From Fidelibacterota bacterium UBA7303 (GTDB taxonomy: Bacteria; Fidelibacterota; Marinisomatia; Marinisomatales; UBA1611): 8,649 nucleotides of DNA. The notes beneath the pieces were generated by a model. The model did not search any database. It was not told where the DNA came from and was given only the letters and a program-made list of their open reading frames with translations. Location: the NCBI GenBank assembly GCA_002471805.1, contig DKQR01000188.1, positions 1 to 8,649 on the forward strand, read 5' to 3'. Positions 1 through 6,456 of this stretch are shown here, piece after piece (within the stretch, counting starts at the first letter, position 1; the number at the start of each line of letters is the position of its first letter). A program made the position numbers and the translations under genes.

Positions 1-1016
1 TGGATAAATAATTTCCAGCATTGGGGACAGTCCTGTTCCAACATGCCCAAAAATCCGCTGGCAGATGTCCAGTGGTAATGCATGGGCATTATGTGATCAA
101 GGTATCCTTCGTTGTACCACAGGGCGGCATCCTGGTATACGGTACCATAGCCCTGCCATCCGGACCAGTTATACTTGCCCAGCACTGCCGCACTTAATTT
201 AACATGGGGTTTAACTGACTGAATGGAGTCATGTAGAGTGTGCACAAATTCCGTTACACTCCATCGCCACCATTCTTCCCAGGAACCATACCCTTCCGGA
301 ACTCCGGCAGAATAGGGATGAAGATAATCGTAAAGGTATCGCCCGGATAAGTTGGTATTCAGCTGCTGCAGCTCCGTTGGAGTAATAAAACCATCCTGCC
401 GCTGCAGTTCCATTTCCAGAGAAACATTTCTCTGAGTAGTATTGGTGTGCTCGTTCCAGCGGACATAATCCAGGTGCAGGCCGTCAATATCATAATTATT
501 CACAATTTCCATGGCTACGTCTACGGTATAGTCCCGGACATCCTTGAGGCCCGGTGAGACGGATCGATAGGATGTCATTACATTTCCACTTTGATCACGG
601 CAGATCCATTCAGGGTGCTCTTCGGCTGGTGCACCAGTCGTAGTGCTGGAGGTCTGAAAAACATTGAACCAGGCATGGAGTTCTAGGCCTCTTTTGTGTG
701 CTTCTTCTATGGCAAATTCCAGGGGGTCGTATCCGGGGTACTGGTATCCGGAGTAATACCCCCAGGGTTCATGAGATGACTCATAATAGGCCGTACCACT
801 CTGGCGAACCTGAAAGATGACAGCATTCATGTTTGCAGCTGCATGATTATCCATAATCGTCTGGACAGTATTCATATTCTGGCCGGGACTCTTGGAACGG
901 TCAATATGGTTCCAGGTGATGACCCAGGTACTGCGGAATTCCTCGTTACCTGTACCAGTCATCACTCCAATAAACATTGTGGAAAAAATATATAATCGAA
1001 AATAATTATAGCGCAT
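1..1016 (-). CDS. Secreted GHL10-type glycoside hydrolase, C-terminus cut off by window edge
   Basis: Reading the minus strand from the ATG at 1016 gives 338 codons with no stop, continuing past base 1. The protein starts with a weak hydrophobic export signal (about residues 5-20), then shows hallmarks of the GHL10 family (DUF187, YngK-like TIM barrels): RSTWVITW at 28-35, HAWFN at 114-118, DIDGLHLDYVRW at 176-187 with the family's acidic Asp176/Asp178/Asp183, SAAVLG at 275-280 and HIMPMHYHW at 308-316. Members are usually 400-500 residues, so perhaps a quarter to a third is missing. They are thought to cleave glycans or peptidoglycan-related sugars outside the cytoplasm; the substrate cannot be read here. 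No Shine-Dalgarno sequence precedes the ATG. Met14 and Met19 are alternative starts but would remove the signal segment. The gene is divergent from the S66 peptidase. Family assignment is firm, substrate unknown. Confidence 0.85.
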   Translation of the reverse strand, partial: MRYNYFRLYIFSTMFIGVMTGTGNEEFRSTWVITWNHIDRSKSPGQNMNTVQTIMDNHAAANMNAVIFQVRQSGTAYYESSHEPWGYYSGYQYPGYDPLEFAIEEAHKRGLELHAWFNVFQTSSTTTGAPAEEHPEWICRDQSGNVMTSYRSVSPGLKDVRDYTVDVAMEIVNNYDIDGLHLDYVRWNEHTNTTQRNVSLEMELQRQDGFITPTELQQLNTNLSGRYLYDYLHPYSAGVPEGYGSWEEWWRWSVTEFVHTLHDSIQSVKPHVKLSAAVLGKYNWSGWQGYGTVYQDAALWYNEGYLDHIMPMHYHWTSASGFLGMLEQDCPQCWKLFI

Positions 1017-1090
1017 TATCTGGGATGAATTGTGACTGTACTTTGATTTAAAATAAGTCTAATCTGGCTGATAAAACTGATTCAAATTAG

Positions 1091-1099
1091 ATTATACCA
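1091..1099 (-). promoter_or_regulatory. Candidate extended -10 promoter for the GHL10 gene
   Basis: The minus strand reads TGGTATAAT here, a perfect TGn extended -10 with a consensus TATAAT. No good -35 is seen 17 bp upstream, which extended -10 promoters tolerate. Transcription would start near 1084 and leave a leader of about 68 nt before the ATG at 1016. The box sits directly against the start codon of the divergent S66 gene, so initiation here could interfere with that gene. Motif match only; the region is AT-rich, so chance occurrence is possible. Confidence 0.3.
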
Positions 1100-1100
1100 T

Positions 1101-2147
1101 ATGAAAAGATACTCATACCCTTCCTTTATCTTATTAGTTGTTTCATCATTTTTCATCTGCTGCGATAAAATGGATGATGGTAAAATGATAAAACCGCAGG
1201 CATTGAATATTGGCGATACCATTGCATTTTGCGCTCCTGCCGCTCCACTGGATACAACGCGGATCATACTGGCCAAAAAACGGTTAACAGAAATGGGCTT
1301 TTATGTACTGCAACCTGTATCGCTGTTTCGGCGCTGGGGCTACCTGGCGGGCAGCGATGCACAGCGGGCAGAGGAGTTGATGGCTTTTTTTCAGGACCGC
1401 ACCGTGAAAGCCATTTTCCCGGGAACAGGAGGCTATGGTACCACCCGTATACTTGACTTGCTCGATTACGCAATTATTCGCAGCAATCCCAAGATATTTA
1501 TTGGGTTCAGTGACATTACCGGTGTGCACATTGCCCTTAATCAAATGGCGGGTCTGGTGACATTCCATACACCCAATCCTATGTACGGGCTTGGCAGTGA
1601 TGAAGGCCTAGAACCCACTGCGGAAACTTATTTCTGGTCCCTGCTTAGCGGAGATGAGAAGATGTACCAGATCCCTTTCAATCTGTATGGAGATAGTTTA
1701 GGAGTAGAAGTAATGGTTCCAGGAAAAGCACAGGGCTGTTTGGCGGGAGGTAATTTATCCTTGATTTGTGCTGCCATGGGTTCGCCATACGAGATCCAGA
1801 CAAATGGCAAACTTTTATTCATGGAAGATATCGGTGAAGCACCCTACCGGATTGACCGCTATCTGCGGGAGCTGAAATTGGCCGGCAAACTGGATCGTGT
1901 GGCCGGTGTCATCCTGGGCCGTTTTACCCGGCGAAAAGAAGAACCTCCGGATAACCCTGGTGATTTCACCATGGAGGAGGTGCTGGAACAATATTTTAAG
2001 AATTTCAATGTACCCGTGGTAAAAAATTTTCCCGCCGGACATGTACGAACCAATATTTCACTGCCGCTGGGTGTTCCGGCGGAACTGGATACAGAACAGG
2101 GAGTACTGCGGCTTTTGGAGTCACCTACTGTGAACAAGGACCGATAG
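1101..2147 (+). CDS. Exported S66 serine peptidase (LD-carboxypeptidase / MccF-like)
   Basis: This 348-residue protein belongs to the S66 family, whose members trim the L,D bond of murein tetrapeptides (LdcA) or cleave microcin C (MccF). The Ser-Glu-His triad is visible: Ser137 in GFSDIT, Glu242 in MEDIGEAPYRIDR (residues 241-253), and His314 in PAGH. The spacing matches the known family (about 105 and 72 residues). The glycine-rich FPGTGGYGT at 107-115 is also typical. Unlike the cytoplasmic E. coli LdcA, it begins with KR and a hydrophobic stretch (residues 9-19) ending in Cys20-Cys21-Asp, which suggests a lipoprotein or otherwise exported enzyme; the lipobox is not canonical. The ATG at 1101 is chosen because it retains this leader; no Shine-Dalgarno sequence precedes it. 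It ends exactly where the convergent ureohydrolase ends. Tetrapeptide trimming is the default guess; substrate not proven. Confidence 0.88.
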   Translation: MKRYSYPSFILLVVSSFFICCDKMDDGKMIKPQALNIGDTIAFCAPAAPLDTTRIILAKKRLTEMGFYVLQPVSLFRRWGYLAGSDAQRAEELMAFFQDRTVKAIFPGTGGYGTTRILDLLDYAIIRSNPKIFIGFSDITGVHIALNQMAGLVTFHTPNPMYGLGSDEGLEPTAETYFWSLLSGDEKMYQIPFNLYGDSLGVEVMVPGKAQGCLAGGNLSLICAAMGSPYEIQTNGKLLFMEDIGEAPYRIDRYLRELKLAGKLDRVAGVILGRFTRRKEEPPDNPGDFTMEEVLEQYFKNFNVPVVKNFPAGHVRTNISLPLGVPAELDTEQGVLRLLESPTVNKDR

Positions 2148-3122
2148 TTATATGTTGCTAGATGATGTACCCGTTTTTTTACTGAGAGCAATCAGACTGA
2201 TGAATTCATACATAATATTTGCCGCTAAAAGAGAAGTGATTTGTGCCGGATCATAAGATGGCATTACTTCCACCATATCATAACCAATAAAATCAATTTC
2301 TGTCAACCCTCGAACCAGGAACAAAGCCTCGTAGCCAGTGAAACCCCCTGGTTCAGGCGTCCCGGTTCCAGGCGCATAGGCCGGGTCTACAAAATCAATA
2401 TCAAAAGTCAAATAGGCCGGTCCAGGTCCAACCCGATCCTTTATTTTTTCCACCGCCTGCTCCATGCCCATACGGTGTAAGTCTGGTCCGGTAATGGCCA
2501 TGAATCCAGCTTCGGCTGACATCTGATGATCTTCCTGGTCGTACAATGGGCCCCGCAACCCGACCTGACTGGACCGTGCCGGATCGATGAGGCCCTCTTC
2601 CAGGGCTCTGCGGAAAGGTGTGCCGTGGGTGTCTTTCTGGTCGAAATAGCCATGCCATAAATCGCTGTGGGCGTCAAAATGCACCAGCGCCACAGGGCCG
2701 TATTTTTCTTTTGCTGCCCTGAGTAGCGGCAGGGATACAGAATGATCACCGCCCATAAAGACCGGAATGATGCCCTGTCCAAAGACGGTTTTGGCACCGT
2801 CCGCGATCATCCGGTGAGATTCCTGAAGATATCCGGGCATTATAGGCAGGTCTCCATAATCAGCACCGGCGCAATGTTTAAAAATTTCTATTTGTTGAGC
2901 CGGGTTATACGGTCTTAGAAGGACCGAGTTATCACGAATTCCCGCTGGACCGAAACGGGCACCGACCCGATAGGTAGCGCCTGTATCAAAGGGGACACCA
3001 ACTATTGCAAAATCCACATCCTCTAACTCTGTCACATGAGGGAGGCGCATAAAGGTGCGGATGCCCTCAAAACGCGGATATTCCATGGCATCCAAAGGTT
3101 GATATTTTTTATTGTCTGTCAT
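2148..3122 (-). CDS. Ureohydrolase of the agmatinase/guanidinobutyrase family
   Basis: The 324-residue protein is a binuclear-metal ureohydrolase that releases urea from a guanidino compound in the cytoplasm. All six metal ligands are seen: His127 in GGDHS, Asp150/His152/Asp154 in FDAHSD, and Asp241/Asp243 in DIDFVDP. Glu285 in VEVMP matches the conserved substrate-site acid. PGTGTPEPGG (251-260) points away from arginase and towards agmatinase relatives. The N-terminal YPRFEGIRTFMRLPH (15-29) and HGTPFRRALEEGL (166-178) resemble guanidinobutyrase/guanidinopropionase types more than E. coli SpeB, so the substrate is open (agmatine, 4-guanidinobutyrate, 3-guanidinopropionate, perhaps free guanidine). 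An AAAGG sits 7-8 bases before the ATG at 3122, one of the few plausible ribosome sites in the window. It follows the NhaC-type transporter gene by 17 bp, almost surely in one operon. No signal peptide. Confidence 0.9.
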   Translation of the reverse strand: MTDNKKYQPLDAMEYPRFEGIRTFMRLPHVTELEDVDFAIVGVPFDTGATYRVGARFGPAGIRDNSVLLRPYNPAQQIEIFKHCAGADYGDLPIMPGYLQESHRMIADGAKTVFGQGIIPVFMGGDHSVSLPLLRAAKEKYGPVALVHFDAHSDLWHGYFDQKDTHGTPFRRALEEGLIDPARSSQVGLRGPLYDQEDHQMSAEAGFMAITGPDLHRMGMEQAVEKIKDRVGPGPAYLTFDIDFVDPAYAPGTGTPEPGGFTGYEALFLVRGLTEIDFIGYDMVEVMPSYDPAQITSLLAANIMYEFISLIALSKKTGTSSSNI

Positions 3123-3139
3123 AAGATAGCCTTTTCTAA

Positions 3140-5005
3140 TTAATTGTCAACCAACGTACCTAAAGTCCTGATTAATATAACCAGTAGTGTAGCACCGATG
3201 GCGAGCAGTAGCCACCAGGGCAGCCCCAATCCGGCGGGAATGGTTCCTACCAGCAAAGAAACTCCGCCGGCAATCAGAGCATAAGGCATCTGGGTACGAA
3301 CATGATCCATGAGTTCACAGCCGGAAGCCATGGATGTCAGAATGGTGGTATCGGAGATCGGTGAACAATGGTCGGCCCAGACGGCACCGGTTAATACGCA
3401 GGCAATGGTAGAATATAGGATATGAATATTTTCAGGATTAACTCCGCCCTGACCTTCCATCACTGCCCAGCATAATGGTATGACCAGGGGCATTAAAATG
3501 GCCATAACACCCCAGCTGGATCCGGATCCAAAGGCAGTAACAGCGGCTACCAGAAAGACTACTGCCGGGAGAATATTCATGGGAATTGTATCCCCCAGGG
3601 TAGTGATAATAAAGTCTGCTGTCTGCAGATCTCGGGATAGGTCTGCCAGGGCCCAGGCCAATATCAGGACCAGCATGCCCATAACCATAAACTTGAGTCC
3701 GCTGTACCAGGCTTCAAATGTTTCATTCAGGCTCAGGATACGCTGACCGACCGATAACGCTGCCGCTGTCAGGGCACTCAATAGAGTGGAATGCATCAGG
3801 GCGGCAAAAGTATCAGCACTACCGAGTATCTCCTTTAAACTGTCTCCCTCACCAGATGAAAAAATAAAGTAAAGCATGGAGCCTACCAGGACCAGAATGG
3901 GTAAAATGGCATTTACCGCACGGAGGGGAATATTTTCCTTTACTTTAAGATCGCCATCGTTGCCATCTGTTTCCATCTTCATTTCAGGCAGAACGTTGAG
4001 CCCTTGACGAGCAATCTTTTCCACGGCGACCATAGGACCAATATCTCTGCCGGTAGTTACCACCAGACCTACCAGAAAAATGGCTAAAAAAGGATAAAAA
4101 CTATAAGGTATGGAATGGAGAAAAAGTAAGTAGGCGGATTCGTCTAAACCTGTTAGTCCCTCGATTGCGTCCGCAATAATCCCCACCTGAAAGCCGATCC
4201 AGGTGGTTATGACCGCGATGGTTGCTATGGGAGCAGAAGTTGAATCTACAAGGTAAGCCAATTTTTGACGGGAAATACCCAATTTATCACATAGCATTCG
4301 GGAGGTGTTGCCCACAATGAGGGTGTTGGAGTAATCATCAAAAAATATGACAATGCCGAACAGCCAAATTGAGATTTGTCCTTTTTTCGGTGTGTTGGCC
4401 CATTTAACCAAATGGTGAATAATGCCATGCATACCGCCGTTGCGGTAGATAATACCCACCATACCACCCAGCATGAATGTAAACAGTGTGATAATAGCGT
4501 GGTCTCTATCCACTATTGTATTGAGTACATATACATGAAAAGACTGCAGCAGTCCTGAAAAAAGGCCTGGGCCGGTAAGTCCATTGGTAGCCCAGGCACC
4601 AAACCAGATTGCGATAAACAATGCCGGAACGATGGATCGTGTAAGGAAAGCCAAAAAGATGGCAATGATAGGAGGTAAAACAGATATCCAGGGTTTTATA
4701 CTGTGCCTGTTAAGCTGGTCGATAGCGATATCATTACGCAGTAAATTGAAAGAGGTTTTTCCGCTCTTAGGTACAAACAGGTTTTGAAATTTAATCTGGT
4801 CTGGACCCATATTATTAGGCAGGAAAGTGGTGCCGTTACATTCTAGTTTATAAGAATCAGTAGTATCAAATTCACCTGAATAGGTGACGGTAAACTCGAT
4901 ATTTTCCAGAATAATTTTTGGCGCATCTACTGAAGAGATAGTTTGGCCAAAAAGGGGTCGTAAAGAGAACAGGATGACTAAGAAAATTTTTCTGGAAAAA
5001 TTCAT
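3140..5005 (-). CDS. NhaC-family antiporter with exported N-terminal domain
   Basis: A 621-residue membrane protein. Residues 1-20 form a signal peptide (possible cut after Gly20). Residues 21 to about 100 are a polar, beta-rich domain, probably Ig-like and periplasmic. From about 105 onward come many hydrophobic helices. NhaC-family motifs are clear: FFDDYSNTLIVG (221-232), TSAPIA (256-261), GSSWGVMAI (496-504) and DHCSPISDTTILTSMASG (545-562). A charged cytoplasmic-looking loop spans about 340-360. Ordinary NhaC proteins are about 450-500 residues, so the extra length is mainly the N-terminal domain. The family exchanges Na+ and H+, but some relatives carry organic substrates (MleN: malate/lactate). 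The ureohydrolase gene 17 bp downstream makes a guanidino compound, or its product, a plausible cargo; this is inference. No Shine-Dalgarno sequence precedes the ATG at 5005. It is divergent from the serine hydrolase. Confidence 0.88.
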   Translation of the reverse strand: MNFSRKIFLVILFSLRPLFGQTISSVDAPKIILENIEFTVTYSGEFDTTDSYKLECNGTTFLPNNMGPDQIKFQNLFVPKSGKTSFNLLRNDIAIDQLNRHSIKPWISVLPPIIAIFLAFLTRSIVPALFIAIWFGAWATNGLTGPGLFSGLLQSFHVYVLNTIVDRDHAIITLFTFMLGGMVGIIYRNGGMHGIIHHLVKWANTPKKGQISIWLFGIVIFFDDYSNTLIVGNTSRMLCDKLGISRQKLAYLVDSTSAPIATIAVITTWIGFQVGIIADAIEGLTGLDESAYLLFLHSIPYSFYPFLAIFLVGLVVTTGRDIGPMVAVEKIARQGLNVLPEMKMETDGNDGDLKVKENIPLRAVNAILPILVLVGSMLYFIFSSGEGDSLKEILGSADTFAALMHSTLLSALTAAALSVGQRILSLNETFEAWYSGLKFMVMGMLVLILAWALADLSRDLQTADFIITTLGDTIPMNILPAVVFLVAAVTAFGSGSSWGVMAILMPLVIPLCWAVMEGQGGVNPENIHILYSTIACVLTGAVWADHCSPISDTTILTSMASGCELMDHVRTQMPYALIAGGVSLLVGTIPAGLGLPWWLLLAIGATLLVILIRTLGTLVDN

Positions 5006-5125
5006 ATATAAATTTATTACAATTTTTCTGATACGTTAATTTTATGTAATCATCTCTATGGAATTATTAGAGGTTATATTTATCCTAAAAATAAATCAAC
5101 GGATTACTAATTTCTACTGTATTTA
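5006..5125. promoter_or_regulatory. Divergent intergenic region between antiporter and serine hydrolase
   Basis: This 120-bp AT-rich gap must carry the promoters for two divergent genes. Neither start has a Shine-Dalgarno sequence. On the minus strand TTGATT and TATAAC lie 15 bp apart, a weak sigma-70-like pair. On the plus strand no convincing -35/-10 pair was found. A 5-bp stem, CTCTA with TAGAG, lies in the middle. The promoter role comes from gene arrangement rather than from motifs. Confidence 0.4.
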
Positions 5126-6361
5126 ATGCTGAATCGTCTTATTGTTTTTTTCATCACTGTATCTGCAGCCACTGCGCAAATAACTGACTCCCCTTTGATC
5201 AGTGAAATCCTTAAAAATTTTAAACCTGAATTCCCCAATATATTTTCAGCACCAGACCAGTATAAACTGCAGATCATCTATACACAGGTAAACCGGGATC
5301 GAAATAATGTTCCTGAACTGGAAACCCATACCTATCGACTCAAGCCTCGGGAATACTTCTATCCTGCCAGCACCATCAAGTTTCCTATTGCGGTGCTGGC
5401 CATGGAAAAACTCAACAGCATTGAAAATGTTGACCAGTATACATCACTGAACATTCTGACTGAAATTCCGGGTTTAGAGGGAGTTTTGGAAGATAAGACA
5501 TCGAGAACCGGCTTGCCGTCTATTGCTCACTATATTCATAAATTGTTTGTTGTATCCGATAATGATGCCAGCAATCGACTTTATGAATTTTTAGGTCGAG
5601 ATTACCTTCATCAACGGCTTTGGGACTTAGGTTACACTGAAACAAGAATTCGCCACCGTCTTGATATTGCATTAAGCAAAAAACAGAATCGTTATACCAG
5701 CCCTTTTCGCTTTTTTCATGATGGCAGCATTATATACGAACAACCCAGTCAAAAAGCAAAAATTGATCTGGATGTGAATTACAACGATTACCTAATTGGC
5801 AAGGCACATATGAAAAATGGAAACCGTATTGAACAGCCCTTTGATTTTTCAAAGAAAAATTTTATGAGCCTCATGGAACAGCAATATTTTTTAATTCAAG
5901 TCATGTTTCCGGAAACAGCACCTGAAGATAAACAATTAAATCTGACAGAGGATGACTATAAATTTCTTTATGGGAAAATGTCACTGCTGCCCCGGGAGAG
6001 TAAATATCCACTTTATGAGGACAATGATCATTATTATGACGGCTATTGTAAATTTTTTATGTTTGGTGATACAAAAGAAAGAATCCCTGATCACATTCGC
6101 ATCTATAATAAGGTGGGACTGGCTCATGGTTTTCTGGTGGACAATGCCTATGTCGTGGACGTGAAGAATAAGGTAGAATTTTTCCTTAGTGCAGTGTTAT
6201 ACGTTAATCAAAATGAAATTTTAAATGACAATACCTATGAATATAATGAAATTTCCATACCCTTTCTGGCTGCCTTGGGAAACGCCGTTTATCGTTTTGA
6301 ATTAAAACGCGTGAAAGATGTTTTACCCGATTTGACCCGATTTGAAATCGGGAATAAATAA
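5126..6361 (+). CDS. Exported serine hydrolase with beta-lactamase/PBP-type fold motifs
   Basis: The 411-residue protein has a signal peptide (residues 1-17, MLNRLIVFF then SAATA, cut before Gln18). It carries the three motifs of the penicillin-recognising serine enzymes: Ser82-Thr-Ile-Lys85 (SxxK, catalytic Ser), Ser144-Asp-Asn (SDN), and Lys329-Val-Gly331 in the KTG position, followed by LAHGF. The 62-residue spacing from SxxK to SDN matches class A beta-lactamases. The SDN-to-KxG gap is about 185 residues instead of about 104, so roughly 80 residues rich in Lys, Asp and aromatics are inserted. No clear deacylating Glu166 motif is seen, so a true antibiotic-degrading beta-lactamase is unlikely. 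An esterase, peptidase or murein-acting hydrolase in the periplasm is more plausible. The ATG at 5126 gives a complete signal peptide. The last 12 codons overlap a tandem and inverted repeat. AT-rich compared with the genes to its left. Confidence 0.8.
   Translation: MLNRLIVFFITVSAATAQITDSPLISEILKNFKPEFPNIFSAPDQYKLQIIYTQVNRDRNNVPELETHTYRLKPREYFYPASTIKFPIAVLAMEKLNSIENVDQYTSLNILTEIPGLEGVLEDKTSRTGLPSIAHYIHKLFVVSDNDASNRLYEFLGRDYLHQRLWDLGYTETRIRHRLDIALSKKQNRYTSPFRFFHDGSIIYEQPSQKAKIDLDVNYNDYLIGKAHMKNGNRIEQPFDFSKKNFMSLMEQQYFLIQVMFPETAPEDKQLNLTEDDYKFLYGKMSLLPRESKYPLYEDNDHYYDGYCKFFMFGDTKERIPDHIRIYNKVGLAHGFLVDNAYVVDVKNKVEFFLSAVLYVNQNEILNDNTYEYNEISIPFLAALGNAVYRFELKRVKDVLPDLTRFEIGNK
6325..6352. repeat. 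10-bp tandem repeat with inverted partner forming a hairpin
   Basis: ACCCGATTTG occurs twice back to back (6325-6334 and 6335-6344). It is followed at once by AAATCGGG (6345-6352), the reverse complement of CCCGATTT. The second copy therefore folds into an almost uninterrupted palindrome (7-bp stem, TGA loop), while the first copy could pair with the same arm using a longer loop. The element lies inside the last codons of the serine hydrolase gene, ending 7 bases before its stop codon. No T-run follows, so it is not a classic intrinsic terminator. Confidence 0.75.
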
Positions 6362-6367
6362 ATCAAG

Positions 6368-6379
6368 TGCACCTGTGCA
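6368..6379. repeat. Small inverted repeat TGCAC/GTGCA
   Basis: TGCAC, CT, GTGCA can fold as a short stem 6 bases after the serine hydrolase stop codon. It is a weak hairpin on its own, because a real loop would open the inner pair. It is listed because it is the second of five consecutive inverted repeats between 6325 and 6454. Confidence 0.45.
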
Positions 6380-6382
6380 AAA

Positions 6383-6397
6383 TCCTGCTTCGCAGGA
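6383..6397. terminator. Hairpin TCCTGC-TTC-GCAGGA downstream of the serine hydrolase
   Basis: A perfect 6-bp stem (four of six pairs are GC) with a three-base loop begins 21 bases after the stop codon of the serine hydrolase. It is the most GC-rich stem in the gap and could stall polymerase or protect an mRNA 3' end. GATGATGTTATTT follows rather than a clean T-run, so factor-independent termination is only possible. It may equally act on the convergent esterase transcript, since the stem is symmetrical. Confidence 0.45.
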
Positions 6398-6402
6398 GAT
6401 GA

Positions 6403-6418
6403 TGTTATTTCAATAACA
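6403..6418. terminator. Hairpin TGTTAT-TTCA-ATAACA followed by a T-rich stretch
   Basis: A perfect 6-bp AT-rich stem with a four-base loop, followed on the plus strand by CTTCTTTAC. Together with the preceding GC-rich hairpin it may end transcription of the serine hydrolase. Alone it is thermodynamically weak. Confidence 0.4.
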
Positions 6419-6433
6419 CTTCTTTACTAGTAT

Positions 6434-6454
6434 GCCTAAAAATATGGTTTAGGC
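6434..6454. terminator. Hairpin GCCTAAA/TTTAGGC between convergent genes
   Basis: A perfect 7-bp stem with a 7-base loop lies 2 bases beyond the stop codon of the SGNH esterase (minus strand) and is the last of the hairpins after the serine hydrolase (plus strand). Its position between converging genes suggests a bidirectional terminator or 3'-end stabiliser. No T-run follows directly on the minus strand; on the plus strand TTCACTTTTT comes a few bases later. Confidence 0.5.
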
Positions 6455-6456
6455 CC

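Noticed and set aside
2174..2180. Run of seven T after the S66 gene as an intrinsic terminator.
   Set aside because: No stem precedes it, and on the other strand these bases encode Lys-Lys near the C-terminus of the ureohydrolase.
3480..3746. Plus-strand open frame of 88 codons opposite the antiporter gene.
   Set aside because: It is antisense to a strongly conserved membrane protein, has no recognisable domain and is rich in Arg/Thr as expected from a shadow frame. The other short frames overlapping the seven genes were left out for the same reason.
6325..6344. Short tandem repeat as a CRISPR fragment.
   Set aside because: Two 10-bp copies with no spacer and no cas gene in the window.
5126..6361. 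Annotation as an antibiotic-resistance class A beta-lactamase.
   Set aside because: The three fold motifs are present, but the SDN-KxG spacing is about 80 residues too long and no deacylating Glu motif is visible, so the resistance label is not supported.
6434..6454. GCCTAAA...TTTAGGC resembles the outer arms of an integron attC site.
   Set aside because: The core would need GTTRRRY and RYYYAAC; here the key C/G is A/T. The arms are only 7 bases apart, no inner arms are present, and no integrase or cassette arrangement is seen.
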